In this document: positions 1 to 10,149 of the stretch, in pieces
How positions within the stretch are numbered: the first letter of the stretch is position 1
Layout: each line of letters opens with the position of its first letter
Source: Morella rubra
Taxonomy: Eukaryota; Streptophyta; Magnoliopsida; Fagales; Myricaceae
DNA: 64,000 nucleotides
Assembly: GCA_003952965.2 (NCBI GenBank)
Contig: CM025853.1
Span: 4,501,386-4,565,385, forward strand
Reading direction: 5' to 3'
The notes under the pieces: generated by a model
The model's input: only the letters and a program-made list of their open reading frames with translations
What the model was told of the DNA's origin: nothing
Databases searched by the model: none
Translations under genes and position numbers: made by a program

Positions 1-1821
1 TCCCACGTCTGAAACATCTTTACCATCCTCACTTGGCATACTTGGACCACCTCCCAATCCCCCTCTTGTCACAAACCAACTCACCCCTGCACTGTCTTTT
101 TCTTCACCATCTCCTGCTGCACCGAGTGACTCTCATGCACCCCCTGACATGCCGCTTGCCTCCTCAACTTTGCCTTCTGCTGAATCGAGCCCCACTGCCC
201 TTCCCACACGCCATATTGTTACCCAGTCCCAGCACAATATCCACCGTCCCAAACTCTTAACCGATGGTACAATCCCTTGGCCCCCTCCCTGTGCCCATCT
301 CACCTCGACAGCTACGGTACCTCTTGAGCCAACCTCGGTCATCGAGGCCCTCAAATATGTTGAATGGAGACAGGCACTTCAGCTTGAATTTCAGGCTTTA
401 TTGGACACCAATACATGGACTTTGGTTCTACCCCATCCTTCCCAAAACCTTTTGGGTTGCAAGTGGATTTTGAAAGCAAAACATAATGCTAATCGCTCTG
501 TTGAACGCAAGAAAGCACGTCTGGTGGCAAAGGGCTTTCATCAATAAGCTGGCTTGGATTACACTGAAACTTTCAGTCCTGTTGTTAAGCATTTGACAAT
601 GCGTCTTGTCCTCTCTTGCTGCTCAATATGGTTGGTCTCTTCATCAATTGGATGTGCAAAATGCCTTTCTTCATAGTGACCTCTCTGAAGATGTGTTCAT
701 GCAACAACCAGCTGGTTTTTTGCATCCTGACTTCCCTCATTATGTTTGCAAACTCAAAAAAGCCTTCTATGGCCTCAAGCAAGCTTCTTGAGCTTGGTTT
801 TCAAAGTTTTGTTCACGATTGCTTGAGCTGGGTTTCTCTTTTTCACTATCAGATTCTTCCTAGTTTACTTATATTCGACCTCAGCTAAAAATGTATTTCC
901 TGGTGTATGTGGACGGCATTGTGCTTACAGGATTAGATCCACTACTCTTCAACATTTGGTTGACACTTTGCGTGCTGACTTTCCCCTCAAAGACCTTGGT
1001 CATCTTCATTTCTTTCTTGGCATTGAAGTTCATCACTTGCCCACTGGAACTTTTCTCTCTCAGAAGAAATATATCCTTGACCTTTTAAAACGCACCAACA
1101 TGTCTCAGGCCAAATCAGTTCAGACTCCTATGTCCACCACAGAGAAACTCACGGCTCATGATGGTGCAAAATTTGAAGACCCGACCCTATACCGCAGTGT
1201 TGTAGGCAGCTTGCAATATTTGAGCTTTACTTATCTGGATCTCTCTTTTGCAGTCAACCGAGTTTGCCAATACATGCACCTTCCTCGTGTTCCTCATTGG
1301 CAAGCTTTCAAGAGGATTCTGAGATACCTGCGACATACTATTGATTTCGGTCTTTAGCTCTATCGTTCTTCCTCTTCAGTTTTGGCCGCTTATTCGGATG
1401 CTGATTGGGCAGGGTGCCCGGATGATCGTCGCTTTACTGTGGCCTTTGTGTGTTTCTTGGTCCCAACCTAATCTCATGGAGCTCCAGGAAACAGCCCACC
1501 ATCGCCAGGTCCAATACTGAAGCTGAATATAAGGCGGTTGCCAGTGCTACATATGAGCTGTTATGGATTCAGTCCTTGCTCTGTGATTTTGGTGTTTTCC
1601 TTTCCTCTCCACCGGTACTTTGGTGTGATAATCTTGGAGCCACGTATCTCACCTCCAATCCCGTTCAGCACGTTGATGTTGATTACCATTTTGTTCTTGA
1701 TCGGGTCGCCTCCAAATCCTTGGTTGTCTCCTTCCCGTTCAGCACTCTCACAACAGAAAAACCACCTGATACCTCACTAATGCAGGACAGCTCATCAGCC
1801 ACCATAAAGGTTCTAGAATGA
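1..1821 (+). mobile_element. Degenerate Ty1/copia retrotransposon, pol remnant (RT and RNase H)
   Basis: Pieces in several frames together read as a copia polyprotein. Residues from 149 to 547 cover the start of the reverse transcriptase (CKWILKAK, KARLVAKGFHQ), ending at a TAA at 545. The RT continues at 606-791 ([17 protein letters not shown]), then at 891-940 and 956-1357 (PLKDLGHLHFFLGIEV, RYLRHTIDFGL). RNase H follows at 1369-1821 ([29 protein letters not shown]). Stops or frameshifts occur near 547, 600, 791, 1357 and 1450. The catalytic motif that is normally YVDD reads YVDG near 906. The element is therefore dead. Its 5' part lies outside the window. A degenerate 3' LTR may follow (TATAAATA near 1909), but no matching left LTR is visible, so I do not call it. 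Confidence 0.9.
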
Positions 1822-2550
1822 TCCGCCTAACAACCTTGTGTACACCTGTTGCCTTCTCCGTAATTATAGGATATAGATTCTGTTATTTTTGACATATTTT
1901 CACAATGGTATAAATACTAGAGATATTCTGTTGTAATGAGATGAGAGGAAATATCTTTGAATATCCGTGCTCATTCAAGATTAGATTAGGTTAGTTTCTT
2001 TGTTAGCTGTTATATATTGGTATCATCTTTAGTTAGCACTTGTTATCTTTATTTATTAATTTTTAATTTTAATTTGTAACTGACAATTATTATCTCGTAG
2101 CCTCCAGAAGGTACGTAGCAATATTACAAAATTATCAATGATATATATATATATATATATATTTGACTTAATTTAAGGCTTATTTAGAATTAGTACTCCA
2201 CACGTCTCGAATCGCCCTACAAAAGAAGTCTGTCTAGGATCCCTAGCTCTTCTGCATATAATATATATTACTGCGCCTCAACTAAAAGTTCAGGGAATCG
2301 TAAAAGTTCAAAAGACGGAAAAGGGGAAGCCGATCGAAAACGTGTTCGTTGCTTCGAAATCGAAAGGGTTCCACACTTTCCTCACTCTTGGGAAAGAAGA
2401 CAGTTTAGACATCTCACACACACTCGTCCCTGCATGCAGCCTTCTCTCGTTTCAAAACTGATCACATGCAGTGGATGATCCCCTGAACTCTCTGGGTATA
2501 TATAGTTATTAGAGAAAGCAGGCCTTGTGGCGAAGCTACTTGTAATTTTA
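1822..2550. other. Non-coding spacer with an (AT)n microsatellite
   Basis: No gene is seen. An (AT)11 run lies at 2141-2162. The rest is AT-rich sequence without a long open frame. Part of it may be the decayed LTR of the preceding copia element. Confidence 0.5.
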
Positions 2551-4157
2551 GAACAGAAAATCTTGCTCCAAATGCTGGCAATATCTATATAGCCCTATGG
2601 TTTTATATATATGTTAATGTGGATATAGTTCCTCCTTTTGGCCAAATTCAAACCTAGAGAGAGAGACAAAAAAAAAGATCTAAAAAAATGGGTAACAATA
2701 TTTGCAGAGAGTAGCCCGGGCGGCAGAAAGTTTCTCCTGATCTCTTTCTACTCTGTCTAAAGAACCCTTGGAAGGAAATGCTTCAAATCTGTGATATATA
2801 TACTATAACATGGTATACTGCATGCTTCTTAAACTTTTTAGAAGTCGAATTTTCACGTGTACATGATTGTCGATCGATGCTCAGAGTAGATCATGTCCAT
2901 GCATGTGTTGTTTAGTTGAGGGACTCTCATGTTATCTCTTATAATAAAGTAATTAGCTATATTTTTGGAGGACAATTCCATATTTGGTCAGGATTTTTCG
3001 TGTGTTCTGTTCAAATCTAATATTAGGCTTCCTTAAACCTGATGAAAAGATCAATTAGCGTATGGATTTTTACTAGTTAAAAATCCATTTAATTAGAATT
3101 CATGATTATCATAAGTAATTTTTGCTATTAATAAAAAAACTCACTATTTTCGGAAACTTGTGAAAAATTGAAAAATGGATAGCCAGAGCCTTGAGATTTT
3201 CGTGGAGTTAAGATCGAGTAATAGCATGTGAGTTGTGGGGTCAATTCAAGTATTTGAGCCTGTTAAGTTAATTTGAGTCCCGTGCAAACAGACTGGATGC
3301 AACGATTTTTTTTTTTTGGTCAAAAAAAAGAATAACGTGGATAAAAACATGTTAAATATATATAGTTACGTGAATCTGTAACCACCGAGATAAATGGGCT
3401 TTTAGAGAACAGAAAATCTTGCTCCAAATGCTGGCAATATCTATATAGCCCTATGGTTTTATATATATGTTAATGTGGACAGAGTCTAAAAAAATGGGTA
3501 ACAATATTTGCAGAGAGTTTTCTCCTGATCTCTTTCTACTCTGTCTAAAGAACCCTTGGAAGAAGCTTCAAATCTGATAATATACTATAACATGGTATAC
3601 TGCATGCTTCTTAAACTTTTTAAAGTCGAATTTTCACGTGTACATGATTGGTCGATGCTCAGAGCATGTCCATGCATGTGTTGTTTAGTTGAGGGACTCT
3701 CATGTTATCTCTTATAATAAAGTAATTAGCTATATTTTTGGAGGACAATTCCATATTTGGTCAGGATTTTTCGTGTGTTCTGTTCAAATCTAATATTAGG
3801 CTTCCTTAAACCTGATGAAAAGATCAATTAGCGTATGGATTTTTACTAGTTAAAAATCCATTTAATTAGAATTCATGATTATCATAAGTAATTTTTGCTA
3901 TTAATAAAAAAACTCACTATTTTCGGAAACTTGTGAAAAATTGAAAAATGGATAGCCAGAGCCTTGAGATTTTCGTGGAGTTAAGATCGAGTAATAGCAT
4001 GTGAGTTGTGGGGTCAATTCAAGTATTTGAGCCTGTTAAGTTAATTTGAGTCCCGTTGGATGCAACGATTATATAAGGAAAACATAGTTAAATAAATCAA
4101 AACCTAGGATAACACGGAAAATGAATCTGTAACCACCGAGATAAATGGGCTTTTAGA
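2551..4157. repeat. Tandem direct duplication, about 0.86 kb and 0.75 kb, upstream of LTPG
   Basis: Copy 1 spans about 2551-3406 and copy 2 about 3407-4157. Both start with GAACAGAAAATCTTGCTCC and end with the same segment (TGTAACCACCGAGATAAATG at 3377 and 4129). The copies are nearly identical over most of their length. Copy 2 lacks about 55 bp found in copy 1 (about 2628-2685), plus part of an A/T-rich stretch near 3300. No coding capacity is seen. The duplication ends about 180 bp before the LTPG start codon, so it probably includes part of that gene's upstream region. Confidence 0.9.
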
Positions 4158-4337
4158 GGAGAGAGAGAGAGACAGGTAACAACTTCCTGAAGACAGAAGT
4201 TAAAGAAAACCACATATAAGACAAATAGGTTCCGGCTGTATATTTCTTTGTAAAATAACACAGGAGAAGCGAAAGAAATAAAGAAAGAAAGATCCTCCCT
4301 TGTTTAATCTGTTTTTCTTCTTAATCCCTTACAAATA

Positions 4338-5608
4338 ATGTTTTCTCCACTGATTTCTATGGCTTCCAAGAAAATTTTCACGTTGTTCTTTTTGCTTTCT
4401 TCATGGGTTTTGGTGGGTTTCTCGGAGTTAGATCTCACCACCACCATTCTTAAGGGGGATTCAGGGAGTGGGGGTAATTCATTGGCGCCATGCATACAGA
4501 AACTCATTCCATGTCAAGCCTACTTGAAGCCACCCTCCAACCCCCCGGCGTCCTGCTGCTTGACACTGAAGGAGATGATCGCCGATGATCCCACTTGTCT
4601 CTGCCGTGTATTCGACGACGCCGACTTCCTCAGATCGCTCAACGTTACCCAGGACGAAGCCCTGAAGCTTCCAAAGGCGTGCGGTGCCAATGCCGACGTA
4701 TCAGAATGCAAGAAACTAGGTGTGGCACATTTTCTTTTCCTTGATTAGGATCCGATTTGCATTACGGGCAGAGAAAGAGAGATTCGTTTTTCCCTCTGAA
4801 TATAAAAAACTCAATAACTTTTCCTTTTGGGTATTTCTTAACAATCAAACACTAGTTATAATCATGGTTATTTCTTATTCTGTTTATCGTTTTAGGAACA
4901 TTTGTCATTTTCATGCCTCTGCCATGGTTGAAGATTCATCTTTCATTTGTATCTGGAGAATTGAATTAACGTTTTGATAGAAGTCAAATTTCATTTTTCT
5001 CTGTCTCCCCCATCTGGGTAATTCAGTTTCCTGATTCTTGCCCGCTAGTTTGAGGATATTATATGGTCAGTTTCATCTTATATGGGGCGTCCTCTGCCTC
5101 GTGCCATTCTTATTATTCCTTGTTGTAATATTGCCATCTGATCACTGTAATTGTACTCCATCGTTGCCGGCGAGTTCATGAAAGGCAGGATTTTAAATAA
5201 GATCATTCCAGATTATCTTGTGAGTTTTTACTGTAATCTGAGGGTTGATCGGCTCTTTTATCTATTGCAGCAGCGTCCCCGCCAGCCAATTCAGCAACTT
5301 CCTCTCCTCTACCAAATTCCACCAACAGTAAGTCCCTATATTTTGCTCTGTTTCTTTTTTTTATTTTATTTTATTTTTTTCTGTTAAGGAAATTTGGATT
5401 TTCAGGCAACTTCCAGATTTGAGCACAAAGTTGGATCTGAAAGTTGAAATTTTTGTAAATTAAATCTTATACGTAGTTTTCTTCCTCAGGTAACTCTGCA
5501 ACTTCCAGCCGTTCAAAAAGTGCTGTAGCATATGGGATCTCTAGCTTTGCTGGATCAGGTTTCACAGCTCTCTTTATGATTCTGATTATTTCAGCACTCC
5601 AGGCTTGA
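4338..5608 (+). CDS. GPI-anchored non-specific lipid transfer protein (LTPG type)
   Basis: Three exons, 4338-4719, 5271-5327 and 5490-5608, give 185 residues with matching phases and GT..AG junctions. Exon 1 encodes a signal peptide (hydrophobic core about residues 13-28) and a complete eight-cysteine motif at C52, C59, C73-C74, C87, C89, C115 and C124 (C-x6-C-x13-CC-x12-CxC-x25-C-x8-C). Exons 2 and 3 encode a Ser/Pro/Thr-rich linker, then a C-terminal hydrophobic tail (GFTALFMILIISALQA, then TGA). That arrangement is typical of GPI-anchored LTPs, which sit on the outer plasma membrane and help export cuticle or suberin lipids. Met8 at 4359 is an equally plausible start because it gives a more compact signal peptide. 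A damaged partial copy of exon 1 lies at 6748-6915. The fold and anchor are clear; the lipid substrate is unknown. Confidence 0.9.
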
Positions 5609-6109
5609 TATATCCATAGATTCCCCCAGAGCCAAAGCCTCTTTGGTCACAATCCGGAAAAGCTTGCTGTGTAAACTAGATCTAATTCGAACAGCGAGAA
5701 ACGCAGATTAATTTGTTGTCCGAACTAAATCATGCTTAATTTGTTGTCCGAACTAGATCTAATTCGGACAAACACGGATTTCATATTGCATCTATATTAT
5801 CTAATTCAGACACTAGTTTGAACAAAATATCAATCTAAAATTTTCAATATTATAGTTAATCCCTTTGGGTATTCAATTTTTCCATTCAAGTTCTCATTAG
5901 TCCAAGGAAATAATCTCGAAAGAAAATCATTCCTGCTAGGAAAGGCGATACTCGAGGACAAGAATGCAAACCATAAAACAAAGATTTTTCTTAAAAATGA
6001 AAAAGAAAACTCAAAATTAAGGGGAAGAATCAGCAGCATGGAGTCGAGAACATCTGAGAGAACCAAAAAGAATGAGCGAGAAAGAGGAGGAAATAATATT
6101 GAGAAAAAA
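5609..6109. other. LTPG 3' flank, no gene seen
   Basis: The LTPG 3' UTR probably occupies the first part. Around 5690-5780 a short motif (TTGTTGTCCGAACTA and TAGATCTAATTCG) recurs two or three times. Open frames here are short and unlike any family I know. Confidence 0.4.
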
Positions 6110-6747
6110 ATGTACGAGCAGCTGAATGCAAAAGCCGTATAGAGAGAGGTAAAACGGCAACTGCAAGCATAGTTGCTCGCGCTCATTGATTTCGGCAACG
6201 AAAAGGGCCGAATGCGCTATTTATTTGCATAAGCGCATCAGCGACGCTCTGACTGATTGCCTTCTTTTACCCCTTTCCCCCCAACAAACAGAGCTTATCA
6301 ATTTGTGTGTGTGTATATATATATATAACTACTTGTGTGAAACCTGATCAGCTGAGGCCACTTACAAAGAAGAAAAAGAAAATCCTCGAAACGACGAAGA
6401 ACATTGACCAGAGCTCGATTAGGCAGCGAAGGAGGCCGTCTCTTTGTACCTGGTGCGAAACATGATGTAGGTTAGACCCCTATATATAGAGGGTTTTAGG
6501 ATTCCGCTTGGAGAAAAACCCTAGTTAGAGAAATGGGCTTCGTTTGCTTCCAAGTTTTAAACCCCAATTGGGGACCCGACCTGACACGATACGGCCCACG
6601 TTTCCAAGCCCAAGGAAAGCCCCGCATAAACCCCTCAGAAAGAAGAGGGAGGGAAGGGGAACGTTTGTCAGAAATGAATCAGGATCTTGTTGATCGAATA
6701 TGGCTGCAGCTTCCATTTCCAGAACTCTAACCAGAAAGCTCCGTGAG
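6110..6747 (+). repeat. Partial copy of the UNG/SURF1 region with UNG missing
   Basis: Two stretches match sequences flanking UNG, in the same order and orientation. About 6110-6265 matches 8316-8470, just 3' of UNG (shared GTACGAGCAGCTGAATGC and GATTTCGGCAACGAAAAGGG). About 6338-6747 matches 9786-10198, from the UNG start side through the shared promoter into SURF1 exon 1 (shared CCACGTTTCCAAGCCCAAGG and TGATCGAATATGGCTGCAGC). Only about 70 bp lie between the two stretches here, where the main locus has the whole UNG gene. The simplest reading is duplication of the block followed by loss of UNG. The promoter-like parts (CCCTAGTTAGAGAAATGGGC near 6517) are kept. Confidence 0.88.
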
Positions 6748-6915
6748 AACCACCCCTCCTACTACCTGGCGTCGTGCTGCTTGCCACTGGAGGAGATGAT
6801 GCCAATTGCCTCTGCATCCTCAGGTCGCTCAACATTACCCAGGACGATGCCCTGAAGCTTCCAAAGTCCAGCAGTGCCATTGCCCACTTATAAGTATGCA
6901 AGAAAGGTGTTGCAG
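6700..6915 (+). pseudogene. Chimeric pseudogene: SURF1 N-terminus fused to an LTPG exon-1 fragment
   Basis: From ATG 6700 the first 16 codons equal the SURF1 start (MAAASISRTLTRKLRE). At about 6748 the sequence switches to a copy of LTPG exon 1 (compare 4531-4717). It stays in the LTPG frame through ASCCL, then short deletions shift the frame and it stops at TGA 6853-6855, giving 51 codons. LTPG-like sequence continues to about 6915 (AATGCAAGAAA becomes TATGCAAGAAAG). Five of the eight cysteines needed for an LTP fold are lost or out of frame. The SURF1-type promoter and start codon are preserved upstream, so transcription is possible. A functional product is unlikely. The fusion itself is directly visible in the sequence. 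Confidence 0.85.
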
Positions 6916-7393
6916 AGTTACCTTGGCTTGCATTTGAATTGAGGCGTATATGCTTTTTGGCTTCATGTCTGGACATGGACATGGTTTTATTGCAACTAGT
7001 CTTCTTTAACATGGGTTTATTTCAATTGAAGTAATTTCCTTTTGTCACTTGAAAATTGAATACTTCTTTATTATTAGTACAATTATTTTCTGAACTACAC
7101 CACAAATTTTTATATATCTTGGTGCGAGTGCAGTATACTATTACTGTCTTGTTAGCTAAACACAAAATAGAGCTATGAATGCCAATCTTAAGCCATAAGG
7201 TGGGGGAGACCGGCCTCACACAAACCCCAATGGGAAAGATTTCGCCCATAATAACGGCAGAGGAGATGCAGTCATGTACTTGTTTTCTTACCTCGAGCAT
7301 GATTGAGGGGAGTGACATGAGCGACAACAGGGATCAATTTGGTCATTATCCATTTCTTACCGAAGCTGACTTCATAGTTTGAAGTTCTTATTT
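6916..7393. other. Non-coding sequence between the chimera and the MULE-like element
   Basis: No gene is recognised. The open frames on both strands are short and have no family signature. The first part may be decayed LTPG intron sequence. Confidence 0.4.
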
Positions 7394-8115
7394 GGTGAAA
7401 TTGCACCGGGGCCCTTGTGGTATCACAAAGTTGCAATTAAGCCCTTGAGGTAATGATTTAGACATTTGACTCCCTGAGGTATTGGTATTTTAAAAAACAA
7501 GCCTATTCGACTATTTCTGTCCTAACACGTTAACGGCAATTCCACGTCAAGCCTATCACGTCGCGCCACATGTTCTGTCTTGCTGAATCACCCCTAAATT
7601 GCCATATCAACGCTGACCCACTCATTCACTAACGCCAAATCAGCGACGTCGTCGTCTAGCTCTCAGTCAAAACCCATTAGCCGACTGCCCCCCTTTAAAT
7701 CTCGATCAAAATAACTCAGCAAAGATAATGGGTTTTGACTGAGAGCTAGAATCTCGATCAAAATAACTCAGTAAAGATTGGACTGAGAGCTAGACTCGAT
7801 CAAAATAACTCAGTAAAGATAATGGGTTTTGACTTAGAGCTAGACAATGTCATCGCTGATTAGGCACTGGTGTGGCCTTAGTGAATGAGTGGATCAGTGC
7901 TGACATGACAATATAAGGGTGATTCAACAAGACAAAACATGTGGCGCGACGTGATAGGCTTGACGTGGAATTGTCATTAACGTGTTGGGACGGACATAGA
8001 CAGATGAGCTTATTTTTTAAAAAATCAATACCTCAGGGAGTCAAATGTCTAAATTGTTACCTCATGGGTTTAATTACAACTATGTGATGCCACATAGGCC
8101 CAGTGCAATTTCGCC
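7394..8115. mobile_element. Mutator-like non-autonomous element with long terminal inverted repeats (722 bp)
   Basis: The left end starts GGTGAAATTGCAC and the right end finishes GTGCAATTTCGCC, its near inverse. The inverted match continues inward for about 280-300 bp per arm. The flanks TTCTTATTT (7385-7393) and TTTTTATTT (8116-8124) match at 8 of 9 bases, consistent with the 9-bp target duplication of Mutator-like elements. The centre (7690-7850) has three imperfect tandem units built on TCAAAATAACTCAG. No transposase is encoded. A single arm of the same family lies at 57567-57799. Confidence 0.85.
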
Positions 8116-8315
8116 TTTTTATTTTGGTGAAGGGATCTTTTGGATTCTTAAAGTTGTTGATCGAAGCTCAAATTATGATACGGCCCAATCCAATGTTCGA
8201 ATGAGGACAACTCAAGTACTCGCAAATTGCAAGGATCAGTTGCACGAGTTCCTACCCAAACCTGAAAAAACTTTGGCGGATGTGGTAAATAATAGTCGAG
8301 AAAATTATTGAGAGA

Positions 8316-8470
8316 AATGTACGAGCAGCTGAATGCAGAAGCCGTAGAAAGAGGTGAACGGCGACAGCAAGCATAGTTGCTCATGTTCACGATTTCGGCA
8401 ACGAAAAGGGCTGAATGCGCTATCCATTTGCATAAGCGCATCAACGACACTCACTGATTGCCTTCTTTTT
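8316..8470. repeat. UNG 3' flank segment, second copy at 6110-6265
   Basis: About 150 bp shares most bases with 6110-6265, including GCGCTAT..ATTTGCATAAGCGCATCA. It marks the outer limit of the block copied upstream. The stretch from 8125 to 8315 before it has an open frame of about 60 codons (8145-8311) that I do not recognise. Confidence 0.8.
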
Positions 8471-8652
8471 TGGACAGATTATAAAAACCAAAAGCAAAAA
8501 CTTCTGCATCAGAAGTATCATAATCATAGTAAGTATCTTCAGAAGGGAAACGGATATACATAAGAGGACCCAAAACATGGCTTAGTAGTAAATCTCACAG
8601 GAGATATAGCAGACACAAAATAGAAGATAGATAGGAGCAGTTCATCTAGTCG

Positions 8653-8884
8653 GAGTTGCCAATCTATGGGGGTAATACCCATTTGCTCCAGAAGCTGGTT
8701 TGTGAGAGAAAAATACCTACATCCAAAAAAGCCTCTGTTTGCAGACAAACCAGAAGGATGTGCAGTCAGAGTTGCCAATCTATGGGGGTAATACCCATTT
8801 GCTCCAGAATCTGGTTTGTGCGAGAAAAATGCCTACAGCCAAAAAAGCCTCTGTTTGCAGACAAACCAGAAGGATGTGCAGCTT
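8653..8884 (-). repeat. 116-bp tandem duplication of the UNG C-terminal coding end
   Basis: Units 8653-8768 and 8769-8884 are near-identical. The inner unit (8769-8884) is the one UNG translates. The outer unit lies beyond the UNG stop codon and would be 3' UTR. It still spells the UNG C-terminus in another frame, with small differences such as [13 protein letters not shown] against [13 protein letters not shown]. Because 116 is not a multiple of three, the duplicated end cannot be added in frame. Confidence 0.92.
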
Positions 8885-9402
8885 TGAGAATGTGATGCTT
8901 AGTGTCGTCAATCAACCTCAATTTCACTTGAGCAGAGTTTCCCCAAAGGAGAAAAATGACTCCTTGCTTCTTCTGTGAAATTGTTTTAATGACAGCATCA
9001 GTGAAGTTCTCCCATCCTTTCTTTGCATGAGAGTTCGCCTCGTGTTTCCTAACGGTGAGAACAGCATTGAGCAATAGAACGCCCTGGAAAGCCCATTTCT
9101 GTAGATTCCCATGAGACGGGATTGAACAGCCAAGGTCTTGGTGCAGTTCCTTGAAAATATTGAGCAGACTAGAAGGGAGCTTCACTCCCTCAGGGACAGA
9201 GAAGGAAAGACCCATAGCTTGGCCAGGTCCATGATAAGGATCCTGCCCAAGAATAACAGCCTTGACGGCGTCGAAAGGGGTAGAGTTGAGAGCATTGAAT
9301 ATCAAATGGGGAGGTGGGTATATGGGCAAACCGGTGCCAGAGCACATTTCGGTCTGGAGAAACCTGCAGAGGTTCAGGGCATAAGGCTTTTGAAGCTCCC
9401 CC

Positions 9403-9437
<35 letters not shown>

Positions 9438-9767
9438 ATCCCCCAATTTTACACAATCCCCTTCACCTTCACTCTTACCTTTGTTCTTGTAGACTCCCTC
9501 GGAACAGATTTTGAGATTGCGTTTCGCTTTGGCGCGCAATCTGTTCGATTCCATGCGGGCTTTTTGGTGGGGATTGATGGAGCCAGTATCGTCTGCGGAG
9601 CACTGGTGGCCATACTCACAATGGGTGCTGACTGATTTATAGACAGGTAAATCGGCTGATGAGGATGACAATTTTATACGCTTCGCACCTGCTGCTGGTT
9701 TGAAGAAATCCGTTAGGGCTCTTGAGGAACCGGAAGCCATGATTTTTTTAACACCTTCCATTGCCAA
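8766..9767 (-). CDS. UNG: Uracil-DNA glycosylase, family 1
   Basis: One uninterrupted frame of 333 codons. UNG excises uracil from DNA to start base-excision repair, in the nucleus and/or organelles. The water-activating motif GQDPYHG is at residues 174-180 (catalytic Asp176), the substrate-binding LLLNAVLTV is at 231-239, and the leucine-loop motif is HPSGLS at 298-303. The plant form HPSG is used instead of the HPSP of animals and bacteria. An N-terminal ALTDFFKP (residues 17-24) resembles a PCNA-interacting box. Met10 at 9740 ([13 protein letters not shown]) is as likely a start as Met1 because known plant UNGs begin close to the PIP-like box. The gene diverges from SURF1 across a short shared promoter. 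Its C-terminal codons are duplicated just downstream. Confidence 0.96.
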
Positions 9768-10149
9768 TAGATCATAAATTACACGTCTGAAACTTGATCA
9801 AAGAGCGAAATTCACAAAAACAGAAAATAGAATCTTCGAAACGGCGAAGAAAATAACCCAAAACTCGATTGTGAAGGGCAGAGTGCGCCTCTTCACTCTT
9901 CCTGTACCAGTGCACCTGGTGCGAAGCGAAACGGAAGTGAGACATATATAAAACCCTAGTTAGAGAATGGGCTTACATAGCCCATTAAGACTAATGAGTT
10001 TGGGTTTTTCAACTCAACTGGGGGAAATTATGACCCGAACCGACCCACGTTTCCAAGCCCAAGGAAAGCCCTGCATAAACCCCTTGGAAAGAAGAGGGAG
10101 GGAAGGGGAACGTTAGTCAGAGATGAATGCAGGATCTTGTTGATCGAAT
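9768..10149. promoter_or_regulatory. Shared head-to-head promoter of UNG and SURF1
   Basis: 382 bp separate the two start codons. A TATA-like TATATAAAA at 9945-9953 points toward SURF1 and overlaps a telo-box-like AAACCCTAG (9951-9959). Site II-type elements follow: TGGGCT at 9968-9973 and AGCCCA at 9979-9984. In plants, telo-boxes and site II elements together are common before genes for growth, ribosomes and mitochondrial respiration, which suits SURF1. Much of this promoter is also present upstream at 6338-6699. Confidence 0.65.
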
